A stretch of 64,000 nt of DNA from Cellvibrio sp. KY-YJ-3 (lineage in GTDB: Bacteria; Pseudomonadota; Gammaproteobacteria; Pseudomonadales; Cellvibrionaceae): the NCBI RefSeq assembly GCF_008806955.1, contig NZ_CP031727.1, positions 2,804,001 through 2,868,000 of the forward strand, in the 5' to 3' direction. The translations under genes and the position numbers were made by a program. Positions 37,943-48,950 of the stretch are shown here, one piece after another. The notes beneath the pieces were generated by a model, which saw nothing but the letters and a program-made list of their open reading frames with translations, was not told the origin of the DNA and searched no databases. Positions within the stretch are counted from its first letter, which is position 1, and every line of letters starts with the position of its first letter.

Positions 37943-38307
37943 CTTCAGTAACCAGTTTTGGGCGCAGCGGTCTTTACGATTGGTTGATCCAGCGTATTGG
38001 TGGTGCTGTTATGGCGGCCTACACCATTTTCATCGTTGCTTACTTGGCATTAAACCCTGATTTGACCTTTGAGCAGTGGCAATCCCTTTACAATCAGTTG
38101 TGGATGCGTGTTTTTACTCTTGTCACTCTTCTTTCTTTTATATCCCATGCCTGGATTGGTTTGTGGGCCGTACTGACTGATTATTTAACCACTCGCATGT
38201 TAGGCTCCAAAGCAACTTTCTTGCGTATATTTGCCCAGATGGTCCTGGGTGCTGTTGCAGTGACTTATCTCGTTTGGGGTATTCAAGTAATTTGGGGTAT
38301 TAACTGA
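37936..38307 (+). CDS. sdhD: Succinate dehydrogenase hydrophobic anchor subunit
   Basis: 123 residues from ATG 37936, chosen because GGGGG lies seven bases upstream; the ATG at 37930 is too close to it. Second membrane anchor of complex II. It starts [20 protein letters not shown], as in Pseudomonas SdhD. Three membrane helices carry the haem ligand His in [17 protein letters not shown], whose Asp-Tyr pair is at the quinone site. It overlaps sdhC by seven bases and shares one base with the sdhA start (TGATG). Confidence 0.94.
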   Translation: MVTSVTSFGRSGLYDWLIQRIGGAVMAAYTIFIVAYLALNPDLTFEQWQSLYNQLWMRVFTLVTLLSFISHAWIGLWAVLTDYLTTRMLGSKATFLRIFAQMVLGAVAVTYLVWGIQVIWGIN

Positions 38308-40079
38308 TGGCTACTATGCGCACGATTTCGTTTGACGGTATTGTAATTGGCGGTGGCGGCGCTGGTATGCGTGCCGCACTGCAATTGGCTCAATCTGGCT
38401 ATAAAACAGCTGTAATTACTAAAGTTTTTCCTACTCGCTCACACACTGTATCTGCCCAAGGCGGGATTACCTGTGCGATCGCAAGTGCTGACCCGAATGA
38501 TGATTGGCGCTGGCACATGTACGACACTATCAAAGGTTCTGACTATATTGGCGATCAGGACGCAATTGAGTATATGTGTTCTGTGGGGCCAGAAGCGGTA
38601 TTCGAATTAGAGCATATGGGATTGCCGTTCTCTCGTACCGAAGAGGGTCGAATCTATCAGCGTCCTTTCGGTGGTCAATCAAAGAATTTTGGTGAAGGAG
38701 GGCAGGCAGCGCGCACTTGTGCCGCAGCAGACCGCACCGGTCATGCTCTTCTGCACACCCTTTATCAAAACAATATCAAAAATCAGACTGTATTTTTAAA
38801 TGAATGGTTTGCTGTTGATTTGGTAAAAAATCAGGATGGTGCAATCGTCGGTGTTATAGCAATTAATATCGAAGATGGCGAAACCGTTTATGTAAAAGCG
38901 AAGGCAACTGTATTGGCAACAGGTGGTGCAGGGCGTATTTATGCATCAACGACCAATGCACATATCAATACTGGTGATGGCGTAGGCATGGCATTGCGTG
39001 CTGGTGTCCCGGTACAAGATATTGAAATGTGGCAGTTCCACCCCACTGGTATCGCGGGTGCTGGCACATTGGTAACTGAAGGTTGTCGCGGTGAAGGTGG
39101 TTACTTAATTAATAAGCACGGTGAGCGTTTTATGGAGCGCTATGCGCCTAACGCCAAAGACTTGGCTGGCCGCGATGTGGTTGCACGATCAATGATCCTG
39201 GAAATCATTGCTGGTAATGGTTGTGGTCCCAATGGCGATCACGTGTTGCTGAAGCTTGATCATCTGGGTGAAGAGGTTCTGGAAAGCAAGTTGCCAGGCA
39301 TCTGCGAACTCTCGCGCACTTTCGCCCACGTCGATCCTGTTTATGCCCCCATTCCTGTGGTGCCAACTTGCCACTATATGATGGGCGGTATCCCCACGAA
39401 TGTTAATGGACAAGCGTTAACAGTTGATGCCAACGGTAATGATGTGGTTATTGATGGTTTGTTCGCTTGCGGTGAAGTGGCTTGTGTATCAGTGCACGGT
39501 GCTAACCGTTTGGGTGGTAACTCATTACTTGATTTGGTTGTATTTGGTCGTGCGGCTGGACTGTATATCGAGAAAGCATTACGCGAAGGTATCGAGCATC
39601 GCGATGCAAGCGAGGCCGATATTGAAAAAGCCATGGCGCGCCTTAACAAAATTAATACATCTACATCAGGCGAGAGTGCATCTGTATTACGTAAAGAATT
39701 GCAGACAATCATGCAAAACTACTTTGGCGTTTTCCGCAAAGGTGAGTTTATGCAGAAAGGTATTCAGCAATTGGCTGAGCTGCGTAAGCGTATTGAGAAT
39801 GTTTCGATTACCGATAAAAGTAATGCATTTAACACGGCGCGTATTGAAGCCTTGGAATTGCAAAACTTGCTGGAAGTGGCTGAAGCGACTGCTATTGCCG
39901 CCGAAGAGCGCAAAGAATCCCGTGGTGCTCATGCCCGTGAAGACTTCGAAGATCGTGACGATGCCAATTGGTTGTGTCACTCAATGTATTTCCCCGGCGA
40001 AAAGCGGGTTGGCAAGCGTGCGGTGAATTTTAAACCGCGCACTATGGAAGCGTTCCAACCCAAAAAACGTACCTATTAA
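38307..40079 (+). CDS. sdhA: Succinate dehydrogenase flavoprotein subunit
   Basis: 590 residues. Oxidises succinate to fumarate with covalently bound FAD on the cytoplasmic face. FAD binding [20 protein letters not shown] near the start, the flavin-linked His in [12 protein letters not shown], the active site [29 protein letters not shown] and [19 protein letters not shown]. Ends in RTY, typical of the family. Coupled to sdhD by overlap; sdhB follows after 30 bases. Confidence 0.98.
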   Translation: MATMRTISFDGIVIGGGGAGMRAALQLAQSGYKTAVITKVFPTRSHTVSAQGGITCAIASADPNDDWRWHMYDTIKGSDYIGDQDAIEYMCSVGPEAVFELEHMGLPFSRTEEGRIYQRPFGGQSKNFGEGGQAARTCAAADRTGHALLHTLYQNNIKNQTVFLNEWFAVDLVKNQDGAIVGVIAINIEDGETVYVKAKATVLATGGAGRIYASTTNAHINTGDGVGMALRAGVPVQDIEMWQFHPTGIAGAGTLVTEGCRGEGGYLINKHGERFMERYAPNAKDLAGRDVVARSMILEIIAGNGCGPNGDHVLLKLDHLGEEVLESKLPGICELSRTFAHVDPVYAPIPVVPTCHYMMGGIPTNVNGQALTVDANGNDVVIDGLFACGEVACVSVHGANRLGGNSLLDLVVFGRAAGLYIEKALREGIEHRDASEADIEKAMARLNKINTSTSGESASVLRKELQTIMQNYFGVFRKGEFMQKGIQQLAELRKRIENVSITDKSNAFNTARIEALELQNLLEVAEATAIAAEERKESRGAHAREDFEDRDDANWLCHSMYFPGEKRVGKRAVNFKPRTMEAFQPKKRTY

Positions 40080-40109
40080 TAACCGCATAGGGTAATCGGG
40101 AGAAGAGTT

Positions 40110-40814
40110 ATGTTGAAAGTACAAGTATATCGTTACAACCCAGAGACTGATAACGCCCCTTACATGAAAACCTATGAGGTAGATACTCAGGGTAAAGACT
40201 TGATGGTGTTGGATGTTCTTGAGTTGCTTAAGGCGCAGGATCAGTCATTAGCATATCGCCGCTCATGCCGTGAAGGTGTCTGTGGATCCGATGGTATGAA
40301 TATCAATGGTAAAAATGGTCTGGCCTGCATCAAACCAATTTCAGAGTGTGTCAAAAACAACACTTTGATCTTGCGTCCATTGCCTGGTTTGCCAGTGATT
40401 CGCGATCTGGTTGTGGACATGACCCAGTTCTACGATCAATACAAGAAAATAGAACCTTTCTTGCAAAATGATACACCTGCGCCCGCTATTGAGCGTTTGC
40501 AGTCACCTGAAGATCGCGCCAAGCTCGATGGTCTTTATGAGTGTATACTTTGCGCTTGTTGCTCTACCAGTTGTCCTTCATTCTGGTGGAACCCGGATAA
40601 GTTTATTGGTCCGGCGGGCTTGCTTCAGGCGTATCGTTTTCTGGCCGACAGTCGCGACTTGGCTACACAAAAACGCCTGTCAAACCTCGATGATCCGTTC
40701 AGTGTATTCCGTTGTCATGGCATTCAAAATTGTGTCGCAGTCTGCCCGAAAGGCCTGAACCCGACACGAGCTATCGGCCATATTCGCAATATGCTTTTAC
40801 AGAGCGCTACCTAG
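40110..40814 (+). CDS. sdhB: Succinate dehydrogenase iron-sulfur subunit
   Basis: 234 residues. Carries the three iron-sulfur clusters between FAD and quinone. The [2Fe-2S] ligands are in SCREGVCGSDGMNINGKNGLAC; the [4Fe-4S] and [3Fe-4S] ligands are in CILCACCSTSCPS, CHGIQNC and CVAVCPKGLNP. Length is normal. The TAG stop lies in the loop of the terminator that ends the operon. Confidence 0.98.
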   Translation: MLKVQVYRYNPETDNAPYMKTYEVDTQGKDLMVLDVLELLKAQDQSLAYRRSCREGVCGSDGMNINGKNGLACIKPISECVKNNTLILRPLPGLPVIRDLVVDMTQFYDQYKKIEPFLQNDTPAPAIERLQSPEDRAKLDGLYECILCACCSTSCPSFWWNPDKFIGPAGLLQAYRFLADSRDLATQKRLSNLDDPFSVFRCHGIQNCVAVCPKGLNPTRAIGHIRNMLLQSAT

Positions 40815-40826
40815 GGTAGCGCTTTT
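40803..40826 (+). terminator. Terminator of sdhCDAB, with the sdhB stop codon in its loop
   Basis: Perfect 9-bp stem AGCGCTACC (40803-40811) / GGTAGCGCT (40815-40823) with loop TAG, which is the sdhB stop codon; then TTTT. A ribosome terminating on sdhB would cover the hairpin. Confidence 0.85.
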
Positions 40827-40967
40827 CTGTATTTGAGCTGACCAAAATAGTCAGCGTAAAGCCAAAGTAAAACTGTTTGTTGTAATGGAGAGTTACAGCG
40901 ACTTAAAAGCGGCGCTTTTAATCAAAAGTTGAGAGCGTTTGGTAGCTAACTGCTAGTTGTTATAGCA

Positions 40968-40983
40968 GGAGGTTTAAACCTCC
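40968..40983. repeat. Perfect 16-bp palindrome just before sucA
   Basis: GGAGGTTTAAACCTCC is fully self-complementary and ends 19 bases before the sucA ATG (41003). It contains an anti-Shine-Dalgarno-binding GGAGG paired with CCTCC. It may be an operator or an RNA hairpin; a separate AAGGTG serves the sucA start. Confidence 0.6.
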
Positions 40984-41002
40984 GATAATTAAGGTGAGTG
41001 GA

Positions 41003-43834
41003 ATGCAAGACAGCATTATGGAGCAATTTTGGAGCACGTCTCACATCTCTGGTGGGAATGCTGCCTACGTCGAAGAGCTCTACGACACGTATTTACATAA
41101 CCCTAATGCCGTTCCAGAAGAATGGCGCAATTACTTCGATCAGTTACCCCGTGTAAATGGGGTGCTAACCCAAGATACTCCTCACTCGGTTATTCGTGCT
41201 CAGTTTGAACAGTTGGGTAAATCCCGTATCCGCACTGTAACTGCTGCAGGTAGTTCGGTCAGTGCAGAGCACGAACAAAAACAAATTAAAGTTTTACAAC
41301 TCATTAGTTCCTACCGCTTCCGTGGCCATCAAAAAGCACAACTTGATCCGCTAAATTTGATGCAGCGCGAGCCAGTTGCAGATCTCGATTTAAATTTCCA
41401 TGGTTTGACTAATGCCGATTTGGATACTGTTTTTAACAGTGGCACTTTGTTTATCGGCAAAGAACAGTCTACTTTGCGCGAAATTATTGCAGCACTCGAA
41501 AAAACCTACTGCGGCCATATAGGCGCAGAAATCATGCATATTACTCCGCTAGCTGAAAAACAATGGCTGCAACAGCGCCTTGAAAGTGTTCGCTCCAACC
41601 CTGAATTTAGTAAAGAGCAACGCCTTGCTTTGCTGGAGCGTCTGACGGCGGCTGAGGGACTTGAACGTCACTTGGATAGCAAGTATCCCGGCACAAAACG
41701 TTTTGGTTTGGAAGGCGGCGAGAGTTTTATTCCGCTGGTTGATGCCTTGGTAAAACGTGCTGGTACCTACGGTGCGAAAGAAATCGTACTGGGTATGGCC
41801 CACCGTGGTCGTTTAAATACACTGGTCAATGTATTTGGCAAAAGCCCCGCAGAATTATTTGCCGAATTTGATGGTAAGCGTTCTCTGAAAACTTCCGGCG
41901 ACGTTAAATATCACTCAGGTTTTTCATCCAATGTGATGACTCCTGGTGGTGAATTACACATGGCGATGGCGTTCAACCCATCGCACCTGGAAATTGTATC
42001 GCCTGTAGTTGAAGGCTCGGTACGTGCACGTCAGGATCGTCGTAGCGATAAAACTGGCGCAAAAGTGGTGCCTATTGTTGTGCATGGTGATGCCGCATTT
42101 GCTGGGCAGGGTGTAGTTATGGAGACATTCCAAATGTCCCAGACTCGCGCTTACGGCACTGGCGGTACACTGCATATCGTTATTAACAATCAGGTGGGTT
42201 TTACCACTAACAAACGTGAAGATGCGCGCTCAACCGAGTATTGCACTGACGTTGCCAAAATGATCGAGTGCCCGATTTTCCATGTGAATGGTGATGATCC
42301 TGAGGCGGTACTGTTTGTGGCGCAATTGGCCATGGATTACCGTTACGAATTTAAAAAGGATATAGTCATCGATTTGGTTTGCTATCGCCGTCGCGGTCAC
42401 AACGAAACCGATGAGCCATCCGCAACCCAGCCGTTGATGTATCAAATCATCCGCAGTTTGAAAACGACTCGCACTTTATATGCCGATCAGTTGGTTGCAC
42501 AAAATATATTGACGCAAACCGCTGCCGATGAGATGACAACCAATTATCGCGCAGCACTGGATCGCGGCGAACACGTGGCCAGTGGTTTGGTAAGCGAGCC
42601 GGATAGTAGTTTGTTTGTGGACTGGTCGCCCTATATTGGTCACGACTGGGAAACACCAGCCAATACAGGCTGTGACTTAAAAACTTTGCAGGCTGCCGCT
42701 AATAAAATGTGCGAAATTCCTGACGGAATTGTGCTGCAAAAGCAAGTCGAAAAAATTTACGAAGACCGCCGCAAAATGGCTGCTGGTGCCTTGGCGCTTA
42801 ACTGGGGCATGGCTGAAACTCTAGCTTATGCAACTTTAGTGGAGCAAGGTTATCAGGTACGTATGACTGGCCAAGATGTTGGTCGCGGTACTTTCTCCCA
42901 TCGCCACGCGGTAATCCACAGCCAAAAAGATGGTTCTGCTTACGTTCCATTGGCAAATATGGCGCCTAACCAACCATCTTTTGAACTGTTTGATTCTTAT
43001 TTGTCGGAAGAGGCAGTGCTTGCGTTTGAATACGGCTATTCAACTACCTCGCCAACCGGCTTGGTGATTTGGGAAGCACAATTTGGCGACTTCGCTAACG
43101 GCGCACAAGTAGTAATTGACCAGTTTATTACCAGTGGTGAACACAAATGGGGTCGTTTGTGCGGCCTGACTATGTTGCTGCCACACGGTTATGAAGGTCA
43201 GGGCCCGGAGCACTCATCGGCGCGTCTTGAACGTTTTATGCAACTTTGTGCTGAGCACAATATTCAGGTGTGCGTACCTACCACGCCAGCGCAGGTATTC
43301 CACATGCTGCGTCGTCAGGCGATTCGCCCAATGCGTCGCCCGTTAGTAGTGATGAGCCCTAAATCGCTGTTGCGCCACAAACTGGCCACTTCAACGCTTG
43401 AAGAACTGGCAAATGGCAGCTTCCAAAACGTGATTACTGATAGCAGTGTTGATCCGACTAAAGTAGAGCGTGTTATTTTGTGTAGTGGCAAGGTGTATTA
43501 CACCCTGCTGGAAGAGCGTACTGCACGTAAACAGGAAAATGTTGCGCTGATCCGCTTGGAGCAGTTGTACCCTTTCCCTGAGGAAGAATTGAAAGCGGCA
43601 ATGGCGCCATTTAAAGCGATTAAAGATATCTTCTGGTGCCAGGAAGAGCCCATGAATCAGGGTGCTTGGTATAGCAGTCAACATCATATGCGCCACGTAG
43701 TACATGAGTTGTTTGGCAAGGCGATGTATCTGGATTATGTAGGCCGTGATCCTTCGGCTGCACCTGCAGGCGGTTATATGTCTGTGCATATTGAAGAAGA
43801 AAAACGTTTTGTGAATAAAGCGCTCACTGTGTGA
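41003..43834 (+). CDS. sucA: 2-oxoglutarate dehydrogenase E1 component
   Basis: 943 residues from ATG 41003 with AAGG eight bases upstream; an in-frame GTG at 40994 would add three. Thiamine-diphosphate enzyme that decarboxylates 2-oxoglutarate and passes the succinyl group to SucB. Motifs: N-terminal FWSTSHISGGNAAYVEELYD, the active-site MAHRGRLNTLVNVFGK, the ThDP-binding HVNGDDPEAV and YRRRGHNETDEPSATQPLMY, and the C-terminal transketolase part with GQDVGRGTFSHRHAV. Starts the sucAB-lpd-sucCD run after the sdh terminator. Confidence 0.98.
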   Translation: MQDSIMEQFWSTSHISGGNAAYVEELYDTYLHNPNAVPEEWRNYFDQLPRVNGVLTQDTPHSVIRAQFEQLGKSRIRTVTAAGSSVSAEHEQKQIKVLQLISSYRFRGHQKAQLDPLNLMQREPVADLDLNFHGLTNADLDTVFNSGTLFIGKEQSTLREIIAALEKTYCGHIGAEIMHITPLAEKQWLQQRLESVRSNPEFSKEQRLALLERLTAAEGLERHLDSKYPGTKRFGLEGGESFIPLVDALVKRAGTYGAKEIVLGMAHRGRLNTLVNVFGKSPAELFAEFDGKRSLKTSGDVKYHSGFSSNVMTPGGELHMAMAFNPSHLEIVSPVVEGSVRARQDRRSDKTGAKVVPIVVHGDAAFAGQGVVMETFQMSQTRAYGTGGTLHIVINNQVGFTTNKREDARSTEYCTDVAKMIECPIFHVNGDDPEAVLFVAQLAMDYRYEFKKDIVIDLVCYRRRGHNETDEPSATQPLMYQIIRSLKTTRTLYADQLVAQNILTQTAADEMTTNYRAALDRGEHVASGLVSEPDSSLFVDWSPYIGHDWETPANTGCDLKTLQAAANKMCEIPDGIVLQKQVEKIYEDRRKMAAGALALNWGMAETLAYATLVEQGYQVRMTGQDVGRGTFSHRHAVIHSQKDGSAYVPLANMAPNQPSFELFDSYLSEEAVLAFEYGYSTTSPTGLVIWEAQFGDFANGAQVVIDQFITSGEHKWGRLCGLTMLLPHGYEGQGPEHSSARLERFMQLCAEHNIQVCVPTTPAQVFHMLRRQAIRPMRRPLVVMSPKSLLRHKLATSTLEELANGSFQNVITDSSVDPTKVERVILCSGKVYYTLLEERTARKQENVALIRLEQLYPFPEEELKAAMAPFKAIKDIFWCQEEPMNQGAWYSSQHHMRHVVHELFGKAMYLDYVGRDPSAAPAGGYMSVHIEEEKRFVNKALTV

Positions 43835-43895
43835 GTGCTTTTACTAACTGATTAATTGATCAAATAATCCTAGCGCTACAGAGAGATGGAATAGC

Positions 43896-45086
43896 ATGAG
43901 TATCGAAATCAAAGCCCCTACCTTCCCTGAATCCGTTGCCGATGGCACGGTAGCAACCTGGCACAAAAAACCAGGCGAAGCCGTCAAGCGCGATGAGTTG
44001 ATCGTTGATATTGAAACCGACAAGGTTGTATTAGAAGTGGTTGCGCCCGCTGATGGTAGCATCGCTGAAATTATCAAAGGCGAAGGTGACACCGTACTGA
44101 GCAATGAAGTGATTGCTCGTTTTGTGGAAGGTGCTGTTGCCGCCGCCGCACCAGCCGCTGTTGCGCCCGTTGAAACAAAGCCTGCCGCCACTGCAGAGAA
44201 ATTGGTAAACCCCGCTGCACGTAAAATGGCAGAGGAAAACAACGTAAATACTGCCGCTGTTGCTGGTAGCGGTAAAGATGGTCGTGTTACCAAAGAAGAT
44301 GTTGCCAACCATTTAAAATCTTCTCCAGCGGTTAGCGCAGCTGCTGCGCCTGCACCGGTTGTTGCAATCGAAGCGGTAGGCGATCGTGTTGAGAAGCGTG
44401 TACCTATGACACGGTTGCGCAAGCGTATTGCTGAGCGCCTGCTTGAAGCATCTAGCACTACTGCAATGCTCACTACGTTCAATGAAGTGAACATGGCTCC
44501 GGTAATGGCGCTGCGTGCAAAATACAAAGACCAATTTGAAAAAGCGCATAACGGTTCACGTTTGGGCTTTATGAGTTTCTTTGTAAAAGCCGCTGCTGAA
44601 GCGTTGCGTCGTTTCCCTGTGGTAAATGCTTCTATCGACAATAACGATGTTGTATACCACGGCTATCAGGATATTGGTGTTGCGGTATCGACTGAAAAAG
44701 GTTTGGTCGTTCCAGTGTTGCGTAACGCTGAGAACATGAGCTTGGCAACTATCGAAAATACTATCCGTGATTTCGGTTTGCGCGCACGTGATGGCAAACT
44801 CGGTATTGAAGAGATGTCGGGCGGCACTTTCACTATTACCAACGGTGGTGTGTTTGGTTCGCTGCTGTCTACTCCAATTTTGAATCTGCCGCAGTCTGCA
44901 ATTTTGGGTATGCACAAAATTCAAGAGCGCCCAATGGCCGTTAATGGCAAGGTAGAAATTTTACCGATGATGTATTTGGCGTTGTCCTACGACCATCGTT
45001 TGCTGGATGGTAAAGAGGCTGTGCAATTCCTCGTGACCATCAAAGATTTGTTGGAAGATCCAGCGCGCATTTTGTTGGAAATCTAA
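43896..45086 (+). CDS. sucB: 2-oxoglutarate dehydrogenase E2 component, dihydrolipoamide succinyltransferase
   Basis: 396 residues. Core of the complex; transfers succinyl from lipoate to CoA. Single lipoyl domain with Lys43 in [10 protein letters not shown], an Ala/Pro linker, the E3/E1-binding domain ([12 protein letters not shown] to [12 protein letters not shown]), a second Ala/Pro linker, and the catalytic domain with the [16 protein letters not shown] active-site His. Lies 61 bases after sucA. A hairpin terminator follows, so lpd may be expressed at a lower level or from its own promoter. Confidence 0.98.
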   Translation: MSIEIKAPTFPESVADGTVATWHKKPGEAVKRDELIVDIETDKVVLEVVAPADGSIAEIIKGEGDTVLSNEVIARFVEGAVAAAAPAAVAPVETKPAATAEKLVNPAARKMAEENNVNTAAVAGSGKDGRVTKEDVANHLKSSPAVSAAAAPAPVVAIEAVGDRVEKRVPMTRLRKRIAERLLEASSTTAMLTTFNEVNMAPVMALRAKYKDQFEKAHNGSRLGFMSFFVKAAAEALRRFPVVNASIDNNDVVYHGYQDIGVAVSTEKGLVVPVLRNAENMSLATIENTIRDFGLRARDGKLGIEEMSGGTFTITNGGVFGSLLSTPILNLPQSAILGMHKIQERPMAVNGKVEILPMMYLALSYDHRLLDGKEAVQFLVTIKDLLEDPARILLEI

Positions 45087-45098
45087 TCCGCTTTTTTG

Positions 45099-45131
45099 AA
45101 ACGCTCTTGGCAACCTAAGAGCGTTTTTTTA
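45099..45131 (+). terminator. Rho-independent terminator between sucB and lpd
   Basis: 10-bp stem AAACGCTCTT (45099-45108) / AAGAGCGTTT (45117-45126) with an eight-base loop, followed by a T run. It lies inside an otherwise continuous TCA gene run. Confidence 0.85.
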
Positions 45132-45175
45132 TGTGAAGGGTTACTGCTCACAAGGTTGTAGCCGACTGTTAATAA

Positions 45176-46630
<1,455 letters not shown>

Positions 46631-46752
46631 GAGAACCATAGAGTCCTCGTTTTTAGGCGGGGGCGAACTCATAAGGTTCGTCTCCATCGATAACCCAGTT
46701 GGCATGTCTATCGATAATTACATGTCCAACCATCGTCAAATGGAACTACACC

Positions 46753-47919
46753 ATGAATTTGCACGAGTATCAGGGTAAGCAACTGTTTGCCCAATATGGT
46801 CTGCCTGTTTCTAAAGGCATTGCTGCTGCGACTGTTGAAGAGGCTGTTGCCGCTGCGGATCAAATCGGCGGCGATATGTTCGTCGTTAAAGCTCAGGTTC
46901 ACGCTGGCGGCCGCGGTAAAGCGGGCGGCGTAAAGCTGGTTAAGAGCAAAGAGGATATCCGCGCTTTCGCTGAAAAGTGGTTGGGTAAGAATCTGGTGAC
47001 TTATCAAACTGATGAGAAAGGCCAACCAGTAAGCCGCATTTTGGTTGAGACTTGCACCGACATCGCTAAAGAATTGTACTTGGGCGCTGTTGTTGACCGT
47101 TCCAGTCGTCGCATTGTGTTCATGGCCTCTACCGAAGGTGGTGTAGAGATTGAGAAAGTTGCTCATGACACTCCTGAAAAAATCCTTAAAGTTGCTGTTG
47201 ATCCACTGGTAGGCGCACAGCCTTTCCAAGGTCGCGATCTGGCTTTCAAGCTCGGTTTGGAAGGCAAGCAAATTAACCAATTCGTTAACATTTTTCTCGG
47301 CTTGGCCAAACTCTTCAAAGAGAAAGATTTGGCGCTGTTGGAAGTTAACCCATTGGTAATCACTCCGGAAGGTAACTTGCATTGCCTGGATGCCAAATTG
47401 GTAATCGACGGCAACGCTCTGTACCGTCATCCAGAACTGAAAGCAATGCAAGACCCATCACAAGAAGATGCGCGTGAAGCTCATGCTGCTGCTTGGGAAC
47501 TGAACTACGTTGCGCTCGGTGGTGATATCGGTTGTATGGTAAACGGCGCTGGTTTGGCGATGGGTACCATGGATATCGTTAAGCTGCACGGCGGCCAGCC
47601 TGCCAACTTCCTCGACGTAGGTGGTGGTGCGACCAAAGAGCGCGTAGTTGAAGCGTTCAAAATCATTTTGTCTGATGACGCGGTTAAAGCCGTATTCATC
47701 AACATCTTTGGCGGTATCGTACGTTGCGACATGATCGCAGAAGGCGTAATCGGTGCAGTTAAAGAAGTAGGCGTAAAAGTACCTGTTGTTGTTCGTCTGC
47801 AAGGTAACAATGCTGAATTGGGTGCAAAAGTGTTGGGCGAAAGCGGCCTTAACATTATTGCCGATACCGACTTGACTGGCGCTGCCAAGAAAGTTGTTGC
47901 AGCTGCTGCGAATCAATAA
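46753..47919 (+). CDS. sucC: Succinyl-CoA synthetase beta subunit
   Basis: 388 residues from ATG 46753; an in-frame extension to 46699 has no family similarity. With SucD it converts succinyl-CoA to succinate with nucleotide triphosphate formation. The family start [20 protein letters not shown], the ATP-grasp [17 protein letters not shown] segment, [20 protein letters not shown] with the metal ligands, and the GGGATKERV and [13 protein letters not shown] motifs are all present. Followed by sucD after 12 bases. Confidence 0.98.
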   Translation: MNLHEYQGKQLFAQYGLPVSKGIAAATVEEAVAAADQIGGDMFVVKAQVHAGGRGKAGGVKLVKSKEDIRAFAEKWLGKNLVTYQTDEKGQPVSRILVETCTDIAKELYLGAVVDRSSRRIVFMASTEGGVEIEKVAHDTPEKILKVAVDPLVGAQPFQGRDLAFKLGLEGKQINQFVNIFLGLAKLFKEKDLALLEVNPLVITPEGNLHCLDAKLVIDGNALYRHPELKAMQDPSQEDAREAHAAAWELNYVALGGDIGCMVNGAGLAMGTMDIVKLHGGQPANFLDVGGGATKERVVEAFKIILSDDAVKAVFINIFGGIVRCDMIAEGVIGAVKEVGVKVPVVVRLQGNNAELGAKVLGESGLNIIADTDLTGAAKKVVAAAANQ

Positions 47920-47931
47920 GGGGCCAAGAAC

Positions 47932-48804
47932 ATGAGCGTTTTAATTAACAAAGACACCAAAGTAATCTGCCAAGGCTTCACCGGCGCGCAAGGTACTTTC
48001 CACTCTGAACAAGCGATTGCTTACGGCACCAAAATGGTTGGTGGTGTAACTCCAGGTAAGGGTGGTCAAACTCACCTCGGCCTGCCAGTGTTCAACACTG
48101 TTGCTGAAGCAGTAGAAGCGACTGGCGCAACCGCATCAGTTATCTACGTTCCGGCTCCTTTCTGTAAAGACTCAATCCTTGAAGCGGCTAACGGTGGCAT
48201 CAAGTTGATTGTATGTATTACTGAAGGTATCCCAACCCTCGATATGCTTGACGCAAAAGTGAAGTGTGACGAGTTGGGCGTGCGTTTGATTGGCCCTAAC
48301 TGCCCAGGTGTTATCACTCCAGGTGAGTGCAAAATCGGCATCATGCCAGGCCACATCCACAAGCCAGGTAAAGTAGGTATCGTATCGCGTTCAGGTACTT
48401 TGACTTATGAAGCGGTTAAGCAAACTACCGATTACGGTTTCGGCCAATCTACTTGCGTAGGTATTGGTGGTGACCCAATTCCAGGCTCCAACTTCATCGA
48501 TATCCTGAAGTTGTTCCAAGCTGACCCACAAACTGAAGCCATCGTAATGATTGGTGAGATCGGTGGTTCTGCGGAAGAAGAAGCGGCTGCTTACATCAAA
48601 GCTAACGTGACCAAGCCTGTTGTGTCTTACATCGCTGGTGTAACTGCACCTGCTGGTAAGCGCATGGGTCACGCTGGTGCGATTATTTCTGGCGGTAAAG
48701 GTACTGCTGACGAGAAATTTGCTGCACTGGAAGATGCGGGAGTTAAAACCGTTAAGAGCTTGGCCGATATCGGTAAAGCACTGAAAGAAATCACTGGCTG
48801 GTAA
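47932..48804 (+). CDS. sucD: Succinyl-CoA synthetase alpha subunit
   Basis: 290 residues. Binds CoA and is phosphorylated on a histidine during the reaction. Start [20 protein letters not shown], the CoA-binding region [41 protein letters not shown] and the phospho-His in [13 protein letters not shown]. Coupled to sucC; closes the TCA run with a strong UUCG-loop terminator. Confidence 0.98.
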   Translation: MSVLINKDTKVICQGFTGAQGTFHSEQAIAYGTKMVGGVTPGKGGQTHLGLPVFNTVAEAVEATGATASVIYVPAPFCKDSILEAANGGIKLIVCITEGIPTLDMLDAKVKCDELGVRLIGPNCPGVITPGECKIGIMPGHIHKPGKVGIVSRSGTLTYEAVKQTTDYGFGQSTCVGIGGDPIPGSNFIDILKLFQADPQTEAIVMIGEIGGSAEEEAAAYIKANVTKPVVSYIAGVTAPAGKRMGHAGAIISGGKGTADEKFAALEDAGVKTVKSLADIGKALKEITGW

Positions 48805-48826
48805 TTTTTCTGCGCCAAGTTGTTTC

Positions 48827-48856
48827 AAAAAGGCGGTCTTCGGATCGCCTTTTTTA
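48827..48856 (+). terminator. Rho-independent terminator of sucCD
   Basis: 12-bp stem (48827-48838 with 48843-48854, one G-T pair) capped by a stable cTTCGg tetraloop, followed by T residues. Confidence 0.93.
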
Positions 48857-48950
48857 TTGCCATTTTTTCGTCGCTTATTTTATCTATTTGCTCAGATCCA
48901 ATCGTCAAGATTTAACGTATGCACAAAACCTTTCTTATTTTGGTTTTTGC

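Noticed and set aside
43844-44641. 265-codon frame opposite sucB
   Set aside because: Mirror of the Ala/Val-rich sucB coding sequence; low-complexity Ser/Thr/Ala translation and no ribosome site.
46631-46752. Hairpins before sucC as a riboswitch or terminator
   Set aside because: The arms are short and imperfect, with no T run and no recognisable riboswitch core.
46708-47451. 247-codon frame opposite sucC
   Set aside because: Shadow of a highly biased conserved gene; the translation has no family features.
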